Shown in pieces: positions 8,687-17,500 of a DNA stretch of 64,000 nucleotides (positions within the stretch are counted from its first letter, which is position 1; the number at the start of each line of letters is the position of its first letter). The DNA lies in the NCBI GenBank assembly GCA_947644545.1, contig CANRZW010000001.1, forward strand, positions 1-64,000. The letters are read 5' to 3'. Made by a program: the position numbers and the translations under genes. The stretch comes from an uncultured Lachnospiraceae bacterium (lineage in GTDB: Bacteria; Bacillota; Clostridia; Lachnospirales; Lachnospiraceae). The notes beneath the pieces were generated by a model. That model was not told the DNA's origin. It worked only from the letters and a program-made list of their open reading frames with translations, and searched no databases.

Positions 8687-10503
8687 AAGCTGCTCCCCCC
8701 TATACCTACGTCAAATATCTCTTCCTTCCGACGTACTTTAGCATGTCCATCCGCAATTTCATAAATGACATCACAGTTTTGAATCGTCGTCAATCTATGT
8801 GCGACTATAATCAACGTTTTATGCCTTTGTAAAGAATTAATTGCTTCCATTACCGCCGTCTCCGTATCCGTATCCAACGCTGATGTTGCTTCATCCAGAA
8901 TCAATATTGGAGGATTATAATAAAGCGCCCTGGCAATTGCAACCCTTTGACGTTGCCCTCCTGAAAATCTGACCCCTCTGTCCCCTACAACTGTATCCAA
9001 TCTATCAGGCAGTCCTGATACAAATTCCTTCAATTGAGCCTGTTCTAATGCCTGCCATACCAGATTGTCATCTGGTTCGTCAATGCCAAACGCCACATTA
9101 TTTCTAATTGTATCATCCGTCAGATAGACCGTCTGCGGAATATATCCCACGCATTCAGCCCACCTTTTTGACATTGTTCTGATGTCTTTTCCTTCCAGTT
9201 TAATACATCCTTGCTGCGGCTTATAAAGCCCTAAAATAATATCCGCCAGTGTTGTCTTGCCTGCACCTGAATGTCCGATAAATCCTACCGACGTTCCTTG
9301 CCTGATCCGAATGCTAACTCCACTCAGCACTTCACGTTCGGCAGCCGGATACTTCCAATGAATATTCTCTATTAATAGATAGCCGTCTGCTGTATTTATA
9401 GAGTTCGCTTCAACATCCCCCTCCTCCAACAGCGAAATAACCGTTTCCTTCTCTTTTTTCTCTGCTTCTCTGACTTCCACCAGATTCTGATAAGCTTTAT
9501 TTAAAGATGGTGTATAATAAACAATCTGATTAAAACAACTTGTAATTCTACCAAGTGAAGGAAGAATCCTAAATGCCGCCATGGCAAAAGAAGCCATCTT
9601 CGGGAGAAATTCCGCCGAATCACTTCCACTATACATCCGTAACCCTACCGCTAAAATAAGTCCGACTACACATACCCCTTCTATAATATATGCCGGGCTT
9701 TCTGATGCAACTGTCTGCCCTATCGTCGCTCTCTGCTGCTTATAAAAAGCCTGCTCATAACGCTTCACGAAAAACTGCTGCCGCTGCATGGCAATAACTT
9801 CTTTAATTCCCTGAAATGCCTGCAAAGAATGCTTATTAACTTCCTTATTACTCGCCCGAAATTCTAAACCCAAACGACGCATAGGTTTACGAAATCCAAT
9901 GACCACAACAACAAAACAAACCAGTGCCAATACAACAACACATGTTGCCATCATTGTATCCGTTTTCATAATAAACAGTATAATTGCTATCGAAGTAAAT
10001 AATTCTGCAAATACTCGAAAAGCATTATACATAATCTGATAAACTGCACTGACATCTCCAAGTACACCTCTTAACAAATCTCCAGTGTTAACCTGCGCAA
10101 AGAAAAGATATCCTCTTTTCATATAAGATTGCATCATCAAAACACTTAATTCACGCTGTACTTTGGTTGCATATCTGACTCTACAATAAGACAACAAGAC
10201 AAGATATAGATTTTTAACAATATAAACAACTGCAATGCCTAACCCCAAAAGCAATACCAGCTGCCCTGATGTTTGAATCTGAAAGCGTTCAATAAACGGC
10301 TCAATATAACGATTATTCATAAGCTCCTGTGGTGTAACCATTGCCTGCACAAAAGGAACGATGACAGATACTCCCATTGTCTCCACAACAGCTCCAGCCA
10401 AAGTCATAAACAATATAAAAACGCCCAGCTGCTTCTGCCTCTTCGTCAGAATGAACTGAAATTTACTCCATATATCCTTTACTTTTTGAAATTCCTGCAG
10501 CAT
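8683..10503 (-). CDS. ABC exporter, MsbA/PglK-like (lipid-linked oligosaccharide flippase candidate)
   Basis: A 606-residue half-transporter with fused membrane and ATPase domains. Six helices span about residues 20-310, starting with the PglK-like segment VVETMGVSVIVPFVQAM. The nucleotide-binding domain carries Walker A GHSGAGKTT (410-418), signature SGGQR (514-518), Walker B ILILDEATSALD (DEATSALD at 537-544) and the His switch VAHR. PglK-type exporters flip lipid-linked oligosaccharides; MsbA-like relatives export lipids or peptides. The position between glycosyltransferases and a pyruvyl transferase supports the glycan role. It follows the KxHP GT-B gene by 14 nt and overlaps the pyruvyl transferase by 4 nt. 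It is one of three similar exporters in the window. Confidence 0.85.
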   Translation of the reverse strand: MLQEFQKVKDIWSKFQFILTKRQKQLGVFILFMTLAGAVVETMGVSVIVPFVQAMVTPQELMNNRYIEPFIERFQIQTSGQLVLLLGLGIAVVYIVKNLYLVLLSYCRVRYATKVQRELSVLMMQSYMKRGYLFFAQVNTGDLLRGVLGDVSAVYQIMYNAFRVFAELFTSIAIILFIMKTDTMMATCVVVLALVCFVVVVIGFRKPMRRLGLEFRASNKEVNKHSLQAFQGIKEVIAMQRQQFFVKRYEQAFYKQQRATIGQTVASESPAYIIEGVCVVGLILAVGLRMYSGSDSAEFLPKMASFAMAAFRILPSLGRITSCFNQIVYYTPSLNKAYQNLVEVREAEKKEKETVISLLEEGDVEANSINTADGYLLIENIHWKYPAAEREVLSGVSIRIRQGTSVGFIGHSGAGKTTLADIILGLYKPQQGCIKLEGKDIRTMSKRWAECVGYIPQTVYLTDDTIRNNVAFGIDEPDDNLVWQALEQAQLKEFVSGLPDRLDTVVGDRGVRFSGGQRQRVAIARALYYNPPILILDEATSALDTDTETAVMEAINSLQRHKTLIIVAHRLTTIQNCDVIYEIADGHAKVRRKEEIFDVGIGGSSL

Positions 10504-10517
10504 ATCATTCCCTTATC

Positions 10518-12038
10518 TTATTTTTCAATTCTACAATCAATCTGCACGCCCTGCTCAATCAGTCTTTTCATCAGTTCAGGAAAAACCTTAGCCCTTTCAG
10601 ATACCGGATAGGATAGATTATGTGCAGCTTTCGTAAAAAGCTTTAATTCCTTCAACGTAGTCTTTCGATTTCCTGCCAGAATATCCTGAACTGCTTCTTC
10701 ACATTCCTGTACCGTTCGTACATGATATGCCAATGGGGAAGCATTCTTATAGGAATATCCAAATAAGATTGCAGGTACATTAAAAAACTGTGCTTCCCAG
10801 CAAGCTGTTCCTGTCAAAGAAGACACAGCTATTGCCTTCCTCATCAAATCGAATGTAGAGCATTCCATCCTTATCATTCTCACTTGCGGCATGCGCAAAA
10901 TATCTCTATAGTATTCAATTCCCATAAAAAACGCCAGCTGGTCCGGATGTGCTTTAACATAAATACAAACATCCTTCGGAACGCTTCTACATAAAATCTG
11001 CAAAGGAATTCTCTGATCACAATATGCTCCACGTCCAAGCGGATTAGAGGTTGCTTCTGGTTGATAATGCATGGCAAAATAAATATATTTTTCTCCATCA
11101 CGAGGGAATGTAGCCACCGACTGGTAAAAATCATATGCTTTTTTTGTTTTAATCCAAAAAGGTCTCGCATACCGCCATTGCTTATACGTAACCGGAATTG
11201 CATCGATCAGCTTTGGTATTTTCAGCATACATACGCCATAAAATTTCACACCTAATCCATATTTTTCGTATTCCTTTCCCAAAATACCACGCCATGCTCT
11301 GATCAGATTCGTATTACCATATCTGGCATAAAAAGTTTTCTTTATTCTGTTTCCATCCATATAACATGGCTTCATCTGAACCGGGTCAAGTGAAGCCCAT
11401 TTTTCAAATTCTTCTTTGGTAATTCCTGTCAGTTCAATATCTTCGATTGATGCACCTTGATATTCGTCTCGAATTCGCTCATATTCTTTTTTGATTTCTT
11501 CATCAACTTTCATATAGTCTGTTAAAGCATAATCCCTGCGCGGTATCAATGAATTAAATGCCATAACCATCGGAAGATTTTTACGTTTAGCCAGATGATA
11601 AATAATCGCCTCATACCCCTGATGCGGCACTCTGTAAAAGAAGATATGCGTGATTGCTTTCCGTTCCAACAAATTATGGAAGAAAAACAAATTTTTCAAG
11701 TAAGTATTGTAATGATTTTCCCACGTATTACTTACCTGAAAAGCGTGATGCTGTTCATATCTGCGTTGTTGATTCAGAATTTCCAATAAATAGGGATTCA
11801 TATACTCAAATATATCATCTTCCAGTGGCAGACAATGTTCCAGATCCAACTCTTCGTCTGAATAAAGCCCTTTCACGATATTTCCTGTATAATAGCAAGT
11901 ACCTCTTTTTTCAAATCTTGCTTTTTGCTTTTTATCTGATGCCGTGACATAGAGATTGTCTACCTTTATTCCCTGCAGCCCTTCCCATATAATGTCACCA
12001 TTAGACTCATTAACATTCACTATTAATAAATTAACCAT
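10518..12038 (-). CDS. Capsule-type GT-B glycosyltransferase-like protein (KpsS/PF05159-like)
   Basis: 506 residues, soluble. The C-terminal half has YFAMHYQPEATSNPLG, then CIYVKAHPDQLAFF (a KxHP motif), then SLTGTACWEAQFFNVPAILF. These are typical of the GT-B capsule-synthesis superfamily that includes KpsS, KpsC and some CMP-sugar transferases. The N-terminal part (MVNLLIVNVNESNGDIIWEG) looks like the first Rossmann domain. The start at 12038 follows AGAGG, 8 nt after the NeuB stop; a TTG at 12062 is less likely. Because it sits directly behind NeuB and the CMP-sugar synthetase fusion, transfer of a CMP-activated nonulosonic acid is a reasonable guess. Direct evidence for the donor is lacking. 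Confidence 0.6.
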   Translation of the reverse strand: MVNLLIVNVNESNGDIIWEGLQGIKVDNLYVTASDKKQKARFEKRGTCYYTGNIVKGLYSDEELDLEHCLPLEDDIFEYMNPYLLEILNQQRRYEQHHAFQVSNTWENHYNTYLKNLFFFHNLLERKAITHIFFYRVPHQGYEAIIYHLAKRKNLPMVMAFNSLIPRRDYALTDYMKVDEEIKKEYERIRDEYQGASIEDIELTGITKEEFEKWASLDPVQMKPCYMDGNRIKKTFYARYGNTNLIRAWRGILGKEYEKYGLGVKFYGVCMLKIPKLIDAIPVTYKQWRYARPFWIKTKKAYDFYQSVATFPRDGEKYIYFAMHYQPEATSNPLGRGAYCDQRIPLQILCRSVPKDVCIYVKAHPDQLAFFMGIEYYRDILRMPQVRMIRMECSTFDLMRKAIAVSSLTGTACWEAQFFNVPAILFGYSYKNASPLAYHVRTVQECEEAVQDILAGNRKTTLKELKLFTKAAHNLSYPVSERAKVFPELMKRLIEQGVQIDCRIEK

Positions 12039-12046
12039 CTTAACCT

Positions 12047-13084
12047 CTAAACCATCTCCCAAGTCAGAACCGTATCCTCACTGGCATCACATGTCATCGT
12101 TCTTCCAAGCACAATTTCTATGTCTTTCGGAGAAATACCGGTTCCGGGACGCTTCGCCATGACATCCTTTTCCGTTATCACTTCACCTTTTTTCATATCT
12201 CTTGTCAATACCAAAGATCTTCTCGCTTCTCTTCTTGGCACTAATTCGCAGGGCAGTACTTCTTTCTTCTCCTGTCCGCTGACTTGTGTGATCAGATCAA
12301 AGTTGCGAATTGCCTTAGCAAAATCAACGGGATCACCCGCATGATAATGATCATTTCCCTGTAAAGTCTTATCCAGTGTAAAGTGTTTCTCAATAATCTC
12401 TGCTCCATACAGATATGCCGTTGTCAATACTGTCATCGTCTCATCCGGTAGCGTATGATCACTGTAGCCAACTCTCAGATCAGGAAAGATCCGTTTCAAT
12501 GTCCTGATCATATTCAGATTTGCATCCTCATATTTGCAGGGATAGGATAATACGCAATGCAACAGACATATTTCCGGACACCCGGCTTCTTCCAGCACGC
12601 GGACTGCCTCCTCTACTTCAGAAAGATAAGCAGCGCCTACCGATAAATAGACCGGCTTCCCTTTTGCCGCAATATATCTCAAAAAAGGATGATTTGTCAA
12701 ATCAGAAGATGAGATTTTAAAAACATCAACCATATCCGCCAGATAATCTACCGCATCATAATCAAACGGCGTAGACATAAAATCAATCTGCAGCTCTTTA
12801 CAGTATCTACATAATTCACCATATTCTTCTGCATTAAAGTGATCAAACTTTAAAAACAATTCATGCTGTGTCTTTGTCGGCTCTTTTGTTGTATCCCAAT
12901 ATGCAGGCGAGTTCTTGGACACAATCGTATCCGCCTTATAGGATTGAAACTTCACTGCATCAATCCCAGCCTGCTTAGCCTCATAAATGTACTTTTTGGC
13001 AGCCTCCAATGGTGTTATCTGCAGTTCTCTCGCAGTATCGTAGTAATTAACACCTATTTCAGCAATCAAATATGGTTTTTTCAT
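12047..13084 (-). CDS. neuB: NeuB-family nonulosonic (sialic-acid-like) acid synthase
   Basis: A 345-residue enzyme with the NeuB TIM barrel (about 1-270) and a C-terminal SAF/antifreeze-like domain (about 285-345, RRSLVLTRDMKKGEVITEKD). The family condenses PEP with an N-acylated hexosamine to give a nine-carbon 2-keto-3-deoxy acid. Seen motifs are LIAEIGVNY, DAVKFQSYKADTIVSK, FMSTPFDYDAVDYL, DVFKISSSDLTN and EKHFTLDKTLQGNDHYHAGD. The GNDHYHAGD stretch differs from the GPDHKASLEP-like sequence I associate with classical NeuB, so substrate specificity (Neu5Ac, legionaminic, pseudaminic or other) cannot be assigned. AAGGAG precedes the ATG. The gene follows the synthetase/PseG fusion by 32 nt; no NeuC is in the window. 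Confidence 0.85.
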   Translation of the reverse strand: MKKPYLIAEIGVNYYDTARELQITPLEAAKKYIYEAKQAGIDAVKFQSYKADTIVSKNSPAYWDTTKEPTKTQHELFLKFDHFNAEEYGELCRYCKELQIDFMSTPFDYDAVDYLADMVDVFKISSSDLTNHPFLRYIAAKGKPVYLSVGAAYLSEVEEAVRVLEEAGCPEICLLHCVLSYPCKYEDANLNMIRTLKRIFPDLRVGYSDHTLPDETMTVLTTAYLYGAEIIEKHFTLDKTLQGNDHYHAGDPVDFAKAIRNFDLITQVSGQEKKEVLPCELVPRREARRSLVLTRDMKKGEVITEKDVMAKRPGTGISPKDIEIVLGRTMTCDASEDTVLTWEMV

Positions 13085-13116
13085 GATTTTTCTCCTTTTC
13101 GTTTATATAATGCACA

Positions 13117-14769
13117 TTATTGCCTACTTAAATCAGGTTTGTCAATACCTAATATAATGTTTCTGACTCGCATGATGCCATCCGTCAGTCTTAATCGTGT
13201 CATACTTTCTTTCATCTGCTGCCTGATCTGAGGTGTATGCATTAACCAGATCAAGGTCTCTCTTAACGTATCTTCCTCTACATTAACACCGTTTCCAAGA
13301 TTAATAAATCCATTTTTCATATAACCGAACTCATGCATGGTTTCCCTGTCATTCTGTGCAAGAATGATCGTCGGCACTTTCATCACAGCCAACTCATACA
13401 TTGTTCTGCCCTGAGAGGAGATCGCAATATCTGCTTCCACCATATATTTTGACATCATCCTGACATCCTTAATCACGCGAATATCCTGTTCGCACTGCTC
13501 TACAGACTGCATAAAGGTTTCATCCCGATCAAACCCAAGCCCAAGCACGAATTGATATACGACAGACCTGTCTGTCGGCATTTTCTTTATCACGTTTAAT
13601 ACCTTCTCGGTATACCGCCCTGGATCTGTTCCGCCAAAAACAATTAAAACGTTCTTTACCTCTTTCGAGAATTCTTTCGTCCTGGCAATCAGAAATTCAT
13701 CCCGCAGACAATAATATTTATGTCCCCAATAATACTGTTCTCCCTGCACTTTCTTTTCATACAAGGCATTAATGACCGCATCCGCCAGACCACCCCCTTC
13801 TCCCATATCCTCAATATTAACCACTCTGCCTGCCAAAGGTTTCACCTTAAGCATATATTCTTTGGCAGTATCCAAGACATCATTAATCAGTACATCCGGC
13901 TTCTCTTCCTCTAATAAGCTGATAAACTCCTGTTCATCCTTTACTACCCTGTATTTCAAAAAACGTTCCTGAATTTTTTGTATACCAAGCTGTGATTTCT
14001 CGGACAGAACAATCAATACATCATGCTCTATCAAATTGTTTACCAACAAAATACTTCGATAGATATGTCCTAACCCTATTTCCGGATATCCTTCGGTCCT
14101 GATGAGAATCTTCCTGCGCGACAGGCGCATCTCACAGATTGCCCAATCAGCATAGTCATCAATATCCACTGACTCTTCATCCGGCACTTCATATAAATTT
14201 ATCTTCTCTCCAAGCCTTGAATTCTCTGTGACAAACTCTCTTTTCGTAATCACAAAAGCGCCTGTCTCCATGAGATGTTTCGGAAGGTATTGCCTGTTCA
14301 GTCGCTTTTCGTAAAGCGGAAAATAGCTTCCCTTCTCTTCTCCCCACGAAAGATGCGGTCTGTTTACCGCGCTGATCATCGTGTCCATCTCCCCGTGAAG
14401 GAATTCTGCAATAGCACTGTCTAAAGTTTCAGCCTTTAGTAATGGAGAGGTCGGCTGCATGGTAATTACAAGATCGGCTTCTCCTGAATCTTTTTCACAG
14501 CTGCAAGTTGCGTGATAGATGACCGGGTCTAATGTAACAGCATCTGCTCCAAGGCACTCCGGCCTCTTGATCACCTTTGCCCCATAGAGATAGGCTATAC
14601 CTGCTATCTCCTCATCATCAGTGCTTACCAATACATCTGTAATATAACTGGATTGTAATGCATTAAGAATAGCATACGCGATTAAAGGCTTTCCATTAAG
14701 GAATCTGACATTTTTCCTGGGAATCCCCTTAGATCCCCCTCTTGCCGGTATAATTGCTATTATCTTCAT
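13117..14769 (-). CDS. Fusion: CMP-nonulosonate cytidylyltransferase + PseG-like UDP-sugar hydrolase
   Basis: 550 residues with two enzymes. Residues 1 to about 213 are a NeuA/PseF/SpsF-type cytidylyltransferase with IIPARGGSKGIPRKN at the N-terminus, MQPTSPLL and a closing VDIDDYADW. Residues from about 217 are PseG-like: ILIRTEGYPEIGLGHIYRS holds the conserved GH (about 234-235), followed by LIVFGGTDPGRYTEKVL and AISSQGRTMYELAVMKVPT. PseG removes UDP from a 2,4-diacetamido-trideoxyhexose before NeuB-type condensation, so one chain would hold the step before and the step after NeuB. I chose ATG 14769 (AGAGGA upstream) over 14820. Dehydratase, aminotransferase and N-acetyltransferase genes for this pathway are not in the window. 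Confidence 0.85.
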   Translation of the reverse strand: MKIIAIIPARGGSKGIPRKNVRFLNGKPLIAYAILNALQSSYITDVLVSTDDEEIAGIAYLYGAKVIKRPECLGADAVTLDPVIYHATCSCEKDSGEADLVITMQPTSPLLKAETLDSAIAEFLHGEMDTMISAVNRPHLSWGEEKGSYFPLYEKRLNRQYLPKHLMETGAFVITKREFVTENSRLGEKINLYEVPDEESVDIDDYADWAICEMRLSRRKILIRTEGYPEIGLGHIYRSILLVNNLIEHDVLIVLSEKSQLGIQKIQERFLKYRVVKDEQEFISLLEEEKPDVLINDVLDTAKEYMLKVKPLAGRVVNIEDMGEGGGLADAVINALYEKKVQGEQYYWGHKYYCLRDEFLIARTKEFSKEVKNVLIVFGGTDPGRYTEKVLNVIKKMPTDRSVVYQFVLGLGFDRDETFMQSVEQCEQDIRVIKDVRMMSKYMVEADIAISSQGRTMYELAVMKVPTIILAQNDRETMHEFGYMKNGFINLGNGVNVEEDTLRETLIWLMHTPQIRQQMKESMTRLRLTDGIMRVRNIILGIDKPDLSRQ

Positions 14770-14832
14770 AATTTTCCTCTTTTCTGCGCACATTCCTGTT
14801 AAACTTTCTGTTCCATTCATGGCAGATCTGTA

Positions 14833-16299
14833 TCAAGCACGCATAGACACAGAGTTCTTCCCGCTTAGCTTTTCCTTAATCCATGAGACGGCATTTTGCA
14901 ATGCATCCGACTTCCAGAAGTCAACATTCTGAATCCCGGAAGTTTCTTTATCATAATCCCGGATCTGTTCTGCAAGCTGATCGACATTTTCAAAAAGCTG
15001 CCCATATCCACTCTCACACAGCCTTCTCATCTCCGGAGCGACGCAGTAATCATATATATACGTATCCAGTCCGAAACAAAGTCCTTCATAGATTGCGGTT
15101 GTAGTAAACCCACCTACCTGCATGCTGCACATGGCAAAATATTCATATAAGTTCTTACTGTTATTATCAATTACTTCCAAACCGGAAGCATACAACTCCG
15201 GATATCTGTCCCGCCACCCCAAAAATTCATTTGGATGCAGTTTATAAAGGATACGATATTCTTTCTGTGGCAACAGCTGCCGCAACTGCACTGCTATCGC
15301 CGACAATCTTTCACCGACAGGCCCCTGAGATAAAAAAAGTATTATCCTGGGATCTGTTTCCCGCATTGTTACCTCTTTATATCGCTTCGACTGACGTTCC
15401 AGATACGGATACCCCACTGCAAACTGACAGTTCTCTGGTATCGGTCCCCTTGCCGTGTCAATCCAGAAGTCGGAAAATGCCAGGAAATAATCCGGCGCCT
15501 GCTGTAATACCACACCCTGCGCATAATTATATCCAATATGTTCTCTGCCGGTTGCTCCATGCTGTAGTTCAACCGTTGGAATGCTCATTGTCTTTGCAAT
15601 CTCATTAACGATCATACAATCTGCATTATAGCCAACTACTTCTATGATCATCTTCGGATGCAATTTTCTGAGCAGTTTGTCGTATGCTCTGCATTTATAC
15701 TGATAATCATAATAACCTGCCAAAGCAAGCTGTATAAAGTACTCCATCTCGCAGTCCACTTCATATAGCTCCATAAGCTCTTTCAATGGCTCCACCAGTA
15801 TCTGTTCTATCCTGCTTCGGATCTTTCGATATTTGTCTAAACGCAGTTTCATCTCCACAAGATAAAATAATGTTTTCTTTAATTCCACACGATCTGTATA
15901 GTATAAATGTCGTGTTCTGGGCGGTCTGTAATGCCTTCCATGATGCGGGCGCTCTAAACTTATACTGTCAGACAAACATTCTGCTATCTGATCCGTATAA
16001 ATACACTCATATTGGCCATCAATGAGAACCCGGCGTTCATGGCATAAGAACAGTACATTCACATGTCGGCCACTTGTCCAACTATGAAAAAATGCATTGC
16101 CAAACATACCTGCAATTCGCCACAAACGTTCTAACACACTTTCCTTGGGCATACTATGTCCGGTGTTCAAAGCATATTTCTTCCGTTCAATTTCCCATAT
16201 AAATTCAGCGCGTTCATATACCCACAAATGAAATCCGTCTATTTCCTTGTTGTAAAGATCATATTTTACCTCAGTATCAATCACATAATCCAGATTCAT
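14833..16299 (-). CDS. GT-B-like capsule transferase with KxHP motif, function unknown
   Basis: 488 residues, no membrane helices. The C-terminal half resembles capsule/CDP-glycerol-type GT-B enzymes: PTVELQHGATGREHIGYNY, then IILFLSQGPVGERLS, then RILYKLHPNEFLGW (KxHP) and VGGFTTTAIYEGLCFG, a Ser/Thr-rich donor-site loop. The N-terminal 200 residues are basic and rich in Arg and Tyr and match nothing I recognise. It begins inside the GT4 gene (23 nt overlap) and ends 63 nt before the CMP-sugar synthetase fusion. With the KxHP protein at 10518 it brackets the two nonulosonic-acid genes, so both are candidates for the transferase using CMP-nonulosonate. Another nucleotide-sugar donor is equally possible. 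Confidence 0.55.
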   Translation of the reverse strand: MNLDYVIDTEVKYDLYNKEIDGFHLWVYERAEFIWEIERKKYALNTGHSMPKESVLERLWRIAGMFGNAFFHSWTSGRHVNVLFLCHERRVLIDGQYECIYTDQIAECLSDSISLERPHHGRHYRPPRTRHLYYTDRVELKKTLFYLVEMKLRLDKYRKIRSRIEQILVEPLKELMELYEVDCEMEYFIQLALAGYYDYQYKCRAYDKLLRKLHPKMIIEVVGYNADCMIVNEIAKTMSIPTVELQHGATGREHIGYNYAQGVVLQQAPDYFLAFSDFWIDTARGPIPENCQFAVGYPYLERQSKRYKEVTMRETDPRIILFLSQGPVGERLSAIAVQLRQLLPQKEYRILYKLHPNEFLGWRDRYPELYASGLEVIDNNSKNLYEYFAMCSMQVGGFTTTAIYEGLCFGLDTYIYDYCVAPEMRRLCESGYGQLFENVDQLAEQIRDYDKETSGIQNVDFWKSDALQNAVSWIKEKLSGKNSVSMRA

Positions 16300-17470
16300 T
16301 CTTTTTCTGCACCCTGCCTTTATTATATATCAGCTCCTGATAAATTTCCATTATATTCTCTGCATTAACTCTACTGCTGAATCGATCTTTAGTCATGTGA
16401 TATGCACATTCTCCCATTCGCTGTATGTTTCCTGTATGATTAAGATAACGGCTCATCTTATCTGCCAAATCCGTTCCATTTCCCCTGCAATACAGATATC
16501 CGTTCTCACCGTCTTTGATCAATTCAGGCGTCCCTCCGCTGTTTGACCCAATAACCGGATTAGAACTCATCATCGCTTCTACAGTAACTCTCCCAAATGC
16601 CTCACAGCGGGAACATACAAGTTCAACATCCATCTTCCTGCGTATAGATGGTAAGTCTGTCCGATATCCCAAAAATGACACATATTCCTCAATCTGCATT
16701 TGTTTAGTCATCTTACAAAGCATCTCTGAGTCACCTGGTCCGGCAATCGACAAATGTAAATTATGAAATCCCCGCTCCACCAATAATGCAACCGCCTCAA
16801 TTGCTTCTTCCTGCCCTTTTTCCTCACTGATCCTGCCACTGATCAGAAATTGCACTATATCCTTTTGACCCTTTTCCCATTTCTTCTGATATAGATTCTC
16901 TTCTCCCACACCATTATAAATAACCCTGATCCGACTCGCAGACAATTTATCTTTATAGCATTCCTGTACTGCTTCGGATATGGCTATGATATACTCACTA
17001 TGATCCTGCATAAACCGAAATATCCGACCAGATCCCCACACATCAGTAAATTCAAAATCTTCCTTCCCAAATTCCCTGATATGCCAGACATGCGGCACAT
17101 GCATCATTGCGGCAAGGATTCCTCCTGTATTCAACACACTTGAATTCGTATGAATCATATCTATTGCATATTGTCTTACCACCTTACGCAAGCGAAATGC
17201 ACATATATAATTATACAACACCAATATCTTATAAATCCACTTCTTCACAAATGTCGCTACAGAATTAGCGCCTGGCGCTACCATCCACCAAAAAGAATGC
17301 TGATACAATACCGGTATTCCCCTCTTATGAAGTTCATCTACCAAAAATCCTTCTTTAATAGGCACCACTACATAAATATTATGCTCTTTAGCAAAATGAT
17401 CAATCATACCCAGCAGCGATAGATTTGCTCCTCCCATCCTGCTCTCATGTGCAATATACAAAATATTCAT
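16277..17470 (-). CDS. GT4 family glycosyltransferase
   Basis: 397-residue GT-B retaining transferase. N-terminal ESRMGGANLSLLGMIDHF forms the acceptor-domain glycine loop. IYNGVGEENLY and FLISGRISEEKGQEEAIEA mark the linker and start of the C-terminal domain. CEAFGRVTVEAMMSSNPVIG supplies the EX7E donor-binding motif and GSNSGGTPELI follows it. Basic residues at the C-terminus (NKGRVQKKNE) could aid membrane contact. It starts 30 nt after the SGNH gene and overlaps the next GT-B gene by 23 nt, placing it at the head of the nonulosonic-acid module. Donor and acceptor cannot be read from sequence. Confidence 0.85.
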   Translation of the reverse strand: MNILYIAHESRMGGANLSLLGMIDHFAKEHNIYVVVPIKEGFLVDELHKRGIPVLYQHSFWWMVAPGANSVATFVKKWIYKILVLYNYICAFRLRKVVRQYAIDMIHTNSSVLNTGGILAAMMHVPHVWHIREFGKEDFEFTDVWGSGRIFRFMQDHSEYIIAISEAVQECYKDKLSASRIRVIYNGVGEENLYQKKWEKGQKDIVQFLISGRISEEKGQEEAIEAVALLVERGFHNLHLSIAGPGDSEMLCKMTKQMQIEEYVSFLGYRTDLPSIRRKMDVELVCSRCEAFGRVTVEAMMSSNPVIGSNSGGTPELIKDGENGYLYCRGNGTDLADKMSRYLNHTGNIQRMGECAYHMTKDRFSSRVNAENIMEIYQELIYNKGRVQKKNESGLCD

Positions 17471-17500
17471 CTACAATACTCCAACACTCATTACTCGATA

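Noticed and set aside
8683-10503. ABC exporters considered as bacteriocin or peptide exporters
   Set aside because: No peptidase C39 domain, no small precursor genes, and the N-terminal segment fits PglK-like flippases.
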